Shown here in pieces: positions 6,771-9,352 of a stretch of DNA of 9,352 nt. Numbering within the stretch: position 1 is the first letter of the stretch; each line of letters opens with the position of its first letter. The DNA is from Akkermansiaceae bacterium (GTDB taxonomy: Bacteria; Verrucomicrobiota; Verrucomicrobiia; Verrucomicrobiales; Akkermansiaceae). The DNA is taken from positions 1-9,352 of the forward strand of contig JALZWJ010000029.1 of the NCBI GenBank assembly GCA_023300065.1, given 5' to 3'. A program made the translations under genes and the position numbers. The notes below the pieces were generated by a model. The model did not search any database and was not told where the DNA came from. It worked only from the letters and a program-made list of their open reading frames with translations.

Positions 6771-7646
6771 CTAATGGCTTGTTCGAGCCACCAGATTACG
6801 GTTCCACTGAATCGATTGGTAGAGGAGCCGAGTTTGTTCGGAGAGTCCTCGGTGGCCTTTGGTGGCTTTCCGGCAGTCTTCTCGCTTCGCGTTAAGGTTA
6901 AGGAAGCGGCCGATTTCACGAAAGACGAGGCTCTGAGCCTCGTTGAGCACTCCGAGTTCTGCGCGGTAGTCTGTGATGTCTCGGTTCGCTCTACTGATGA
7001 AGGAGAAGGATTCGGTGGTCGCGCCTTTAGAGCCTGCCATCTTCTTTTCGATTTTCTTTTGTAGCTGCGCGAGCCTTTCTTCCTCGATTTCGATTTCAGT
7101 GTCGAGACTGGAGAGCTTCTTCTTACTGTCCGCAAATTGTTCTTTCAGGTCGCGCAAGTCTACTCGGCATTGATCCAGTTTCTCTTTGTCGACTTTGCCT
7201 TCTTCTCTCAAGACTTCGGACTTCATTTTGAGGGCTGAATGTTTCCGCTTGATGGCGGTCGCTTCTGTCATGATCTCATCACGCTCGGTGTTGAGGCTTT
7301 CGATCACGTCAAAGAGGTCTTCTCGTTTTTGGATGAACTCTTGGCCGATGTCCTTGGATTGATCGATGAGTTTTGCTCGGCTTTCTTGGGCTCTTCTGAG
7401 GGTTTCTTCGGCTTCATTCAGCTTGTCGATCAAGCCTTTTTCCTCACGCTCCATGCGGCGAAGGTTCCAGTATTCCATCGAAAGCTCTTCGATTTCTTCG
7501 ACTTTTGGCCAGCAGAATGCTCCTAGCAATTCCTCCCCGTCTTGCATCAGCTGGAGTTCGAAAGCGGCGTCAGTGAGTCGCTTGTTCTTACGTAGAACTC
7601 CAAAGGATTGGAGGATTACGGCGATGGTGAAGCGAGTGCGGGTCAT
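6771..7646 (-). CDS. Unrecognised coiled-coil protein downstream of acs
   Basis: I do not recognise this 291-residue protein. It begins MTRTRFTIAVILQSFGVL, a mildly hydrophobic start that is not a convincing signal peptide or membrane helix. A compact segment follows to about residue 50 (ELLGAFCWPKVEEIEEL). Residues about 58-205 are very rich in Glu, Lys, Arg, Leu and Gln with heptad-like spacing and no proline, so a long coiled coil is likely. A Gly/Ser/Lys/Thr-rich break (203-212) leads to a second helical region (213-260) and a basic tail ending LVARTSH. It is probably cytoplasmic. The ATG lies 7 bases after the acs stop with no Shine-Dalgarno (the gap reads CACCTCC), so reading probably depends on ribosomes finishing acs. 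The open frame, start placement and lack of stops support a real gene; its function is unknown. Confidence 0.85.
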   Translation of the reverse strand: MTRTRFTIAVILQSFGVLRKNKRLTDAAFELQLMQDGEELLGAFCWPKVEEIEELSMEYWNLRRMEREEKGLIDKLNEAEETLRRAQESRAKLIDQSKDIGQEFIQKREDLFDVIESLNTERDEIMTEATAIKRKHSALKMKSEVLREEGKVDKEKLDQCRVDLRDLKEQFADSKKKLSSLDTEIEIEEERLAQLQKKIEKKMAGSKGATTESFSFISRANRDITDYRAELGVLNEAQSLVFREIGRFLNLNAKREDCRKATKGHRGLSEQTRLLYQSIQWNRNLVARTSH

Positions 7647-7653
7647 GGAGGTG

Positions 7654-9352
7654 CTACTTTTTTAGCTGGGCCTGAAGATCTGCGATGACTCGATCGTCCT
7701 CAAGGGTGGTAACATTCCCTGATACTTTTCCAGTTGCAACGAGTTCTTTCAAAAGACGCCTCATGATTTTACCGGAGCGTGTTTTTGGGAGGACGGGGGT
7801 GAAGTAGACTTCATCCGGCTTAGCGATCGCTCCGATCACTTTGCCGACGTGGTTTCTCAGTTCCTTTGCCATGGCGTCTGAGGTGGTCACCCCGGACTTA
7901 ACGGTGACAAAAGCGACGATGCCTTGGCCCTTAATCTCATGCGGGCGGCCGACTACCGCTGATTCTGCGACAACTTTATGACCGACGAGTGCGCTCTCCA
8001 CTTCGGCGGTGCCGAGGCGGTGGCCAGAGACGTTGAGGACATCATCGAGGCGGCCTGTGATCCAAAAATTACCTTTCTTATCCCGGCGGGCACCATCGCC
8101 TGCGGTGTAGACTCCTTCGTAGTCGTTCCAGTAAGTTTCGCGGTAGCGTTTTTTGTCGCCGTAGATTGTTCTCAGCATGGCGGGCCATGGTTGCCTGATT
8201 ACTAATTTGCCGCCTTCATTCGCTCCGACTTCTTGGCCGGTCTCATCTAAGATGGCAGCATCTACGCCGAAGAATGGTAAGGTTGCGGTACCCGGGGTGG
8301 TGGGGGTGCAGCCGGGGAGGGGGGAAATCATGATCGCCCCAGTTTCGGTCTGCCACCAAGTGTCTACGATGGGGCAGCGCTCGCCGCCGATTTTGGTGTG
8401 ATACCACATCCAGGCCTCAGGGTTGATGGGCTCACCCACTGTGCCAAGGAGGCGGAGGGAGGAGAGGTCGCGCGACTCAGGGAAGTGGTCGCCCGCCTTG
8501 ATAAAGGCGCGGATTGCGGTGGGTGCGGTGTAGAAAATGGTGACGCCATATTTTTCGACAATGTCCCAAAAGCGGCCGAAGTCAGGAAAGTTCGGTGCAC
8601 CTTCATACATGACTTGGGTCACGCCATTTGCGAGCGGGCCGTAGGTGATGTAGGAGTGCCCAGTGATCCAGCCGACGTCGGCGGTGCACCAGTAAACATC
8701 GTCATCTTGCATGTCGAAGATGTATTTGCAGGTGGAGTAAGTACCGGTGAGGTAGCCTCCAGAGGTGTGGAGAATGCCTTTTGGTTTTCCGGTGGAGCCA
8801 GAGGTGTAAAGGATGAAGAGGGGGTGCTCGCTGTCGAAGGCTTTGGCCTCATGCTTTGAGGAGACTTTCGCGGCTTCCTCGTGCCACCAGACATCGCGGC
8901 CCCGCTTCATTTTTACGGGTGCGCCTTCTTGGCCGATGCGTTGGTGGACGATGACGGTTTCTACCTCTTTGTATTTTTTGAGGGCGTCATCGATATTTTT
9001 CTTAAGCTGGACCACTCCGCCACGGCGGTATCCGCCATCGCTTGTGATCATGGCCTTGGCTTTGCAGTCCTCAAGCCGATCCACGATGGCGTCTGCGGAG
9101 AATCCGCCAAAAATCACGGAGTGAACGGCTCCAATACGGGCGCAGGCGAGCATGGCGATGACGGCCTCTGGCGTCATGGGCATGTAGATCATGACGCGGT
9201 CCTTTGGTTTGATGCCTTTTGCGATGAGGACGTTTGCGAAGTTGCAGACTTCACGGTGAAGTTGGCGGTAGGTGAGAGTGCGGCTCTCGCCTGGCTCACC
9301 TTCCCAGATGATGGCGGCTTTGTTGGCGCGGCCATTGGTGAGGTGCTGATCG
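7654..9352 (-). CDS. acs: Acetyl-CoA synthetase (AMP-forming), N-terminus cut by window edge
   Basis: Acs activates acetate to acetyl-CoA through acetyl-AMP in the cytoplasm, allowing growth on or recapture of acetate. The frame is open to the right edge: 565 residues are visible of about 650 expected. The part before the first internal ATG (9192) still reads as Acs, with [24 protein letters not shown]. Other marks: [21 protein letters not shown], the ATP-binding loop [11 protein letters not shown] (about 8776-8808), DTWWQTETG with the tryptophan that sizes the acetate pocket (about 8338-8364), the hinge region [14 protein letters not shown], and [11 protein letters not shown]. The Lys in that last motif (codon 7770-7768) matches the catalytic, acetylation-controlled lysine of Salmonella Acs (Lys609), suggesting possible control by a protein acetyltransferase/deacetylase pair. 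A coiled-coil gene follows after 7 bases. Acetyl specificity is favoured over propionyl by overall similarity. Confidence 0.96.
   Translation of the reverse strand, partial: DQHLTNGRANKAAIIWEGEPGESRTLTYRQLHREVCNFANVLIAKGIKPKDRVMIYMPMTPEAVIAMLACARIGAVHSVIFGGFSADAIVDRLEDCKAKAMITSDGGYRRGGVVQLKKNIDDALKKYKEVETVIVHQRIGQEGAPVKMKRGRDVWWHEEAAKVSSKHEAKAFDSEHPLFILYTSGSTGKPKGILHTSGGYLTGTYSTCKYIFDMQDDDVYWCTADVGWITGHSYITYGPLANGVTQVMYEGAPNFPDFGRFWDIVEKYGVTIFYTAPTAIRAFIKAGDHFPESRDLSSLRLLGTVGEPINPEAWMWYHTKIGGERCPIVDTWWQTETGAIMISPLPGCTPTTPGTATLPFFGVDAAILDETGQEVGANEGGKLVIRQPWPAMLRTIYGDKKRYRETYWNDYEGVYTAGDGARRDKKGNFWITGRLDDVLNVSGHRLGTAEVESALVGHKVVAESAVVGRPHEIKGQGIVAFVTVKSGVTTSDAMAKELRNHVGKVIGAIAKPDEVYFTPVLPKTRSGKIMRRLLKELVATGKVSGNVTTLEDDRVIADLQAQLKK

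Noticed and set aside
6925..6943. Perfect hairpin ACGAGGCT-CTG-AGCCTCGT inside the coiled-coil gene
   Set aside because: It lies within coding sequence for NEAQSLV and has no T-tract, so chance or codon constraint is the simpler explanation.
9248..9262. 15-base inverted repeat ACTTCAC-G-GTGAAGT in acs
   Set aside because: It lies in well-conserved acs coding sequence (around HREVCNF) with no regulatory context.

Overview
The window looks like chromosomal DNA from a Gram-negative bacterium of the PVC superphylum, most likely Verrucomicrobiota. Three things suggest this: a Kdo-LPS gene (kdsB); its overlapping arrangement with pyrG, which as I recall is also found in Chlamydia; and the character of the DnaA and DnaN proteins. 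The phylum is inferred, not proven. No mobile element, CRISPR array, tRNA or rRNA was seen, and no gene-free stretch exceeds about 220 bases.

Left block, minus strand (1-2060): kdsB is followed by pyrG, with a 4-base ATGA stop/start overlap. PyrG makes CTP and KdsB uses CTP to activate Kdo for lipid A/LPS, so this is a supply-and-use pair. pyrG runs off the left edge with about 439 codons visible. The most unusual point in the window is here. The kdsB frame has no ATG, GTG or TTG before codon 99, and the only sensible start is an ATT placed 6 nt after a perfect AAGGAGG.

Middle block, plus strand (2160-6651): a sodium:solute symporter of unknown substrate, then dnaA and dnaN in the common replication-initiation order. 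The 216-base region before dnaA holds a candidate promoter, weak DnaA-box-like sites, a nested inverted repeat and a possible small overlapping ORF. DnaA itself differs from E. coli at two DNA-base-contacting positions. dnaN ends in a clear intrinsic terminator.

Right block, minus strand (6771-9352): acs (acetyl-CoA synthetase, N-terminus cut by the right edge) and, 7 nt after its stop, an unrecognised 291-residue coiled-coil protein. The two are probably co-transcribed, and this unit converges on dnaN.

Overall this is mostly housekeeping DNA. The items worth a second look are the ATT start of kdsB, the dnaA leader region, the altered DnaA recognition helix and the unknown coiled-coil gene behind acs.
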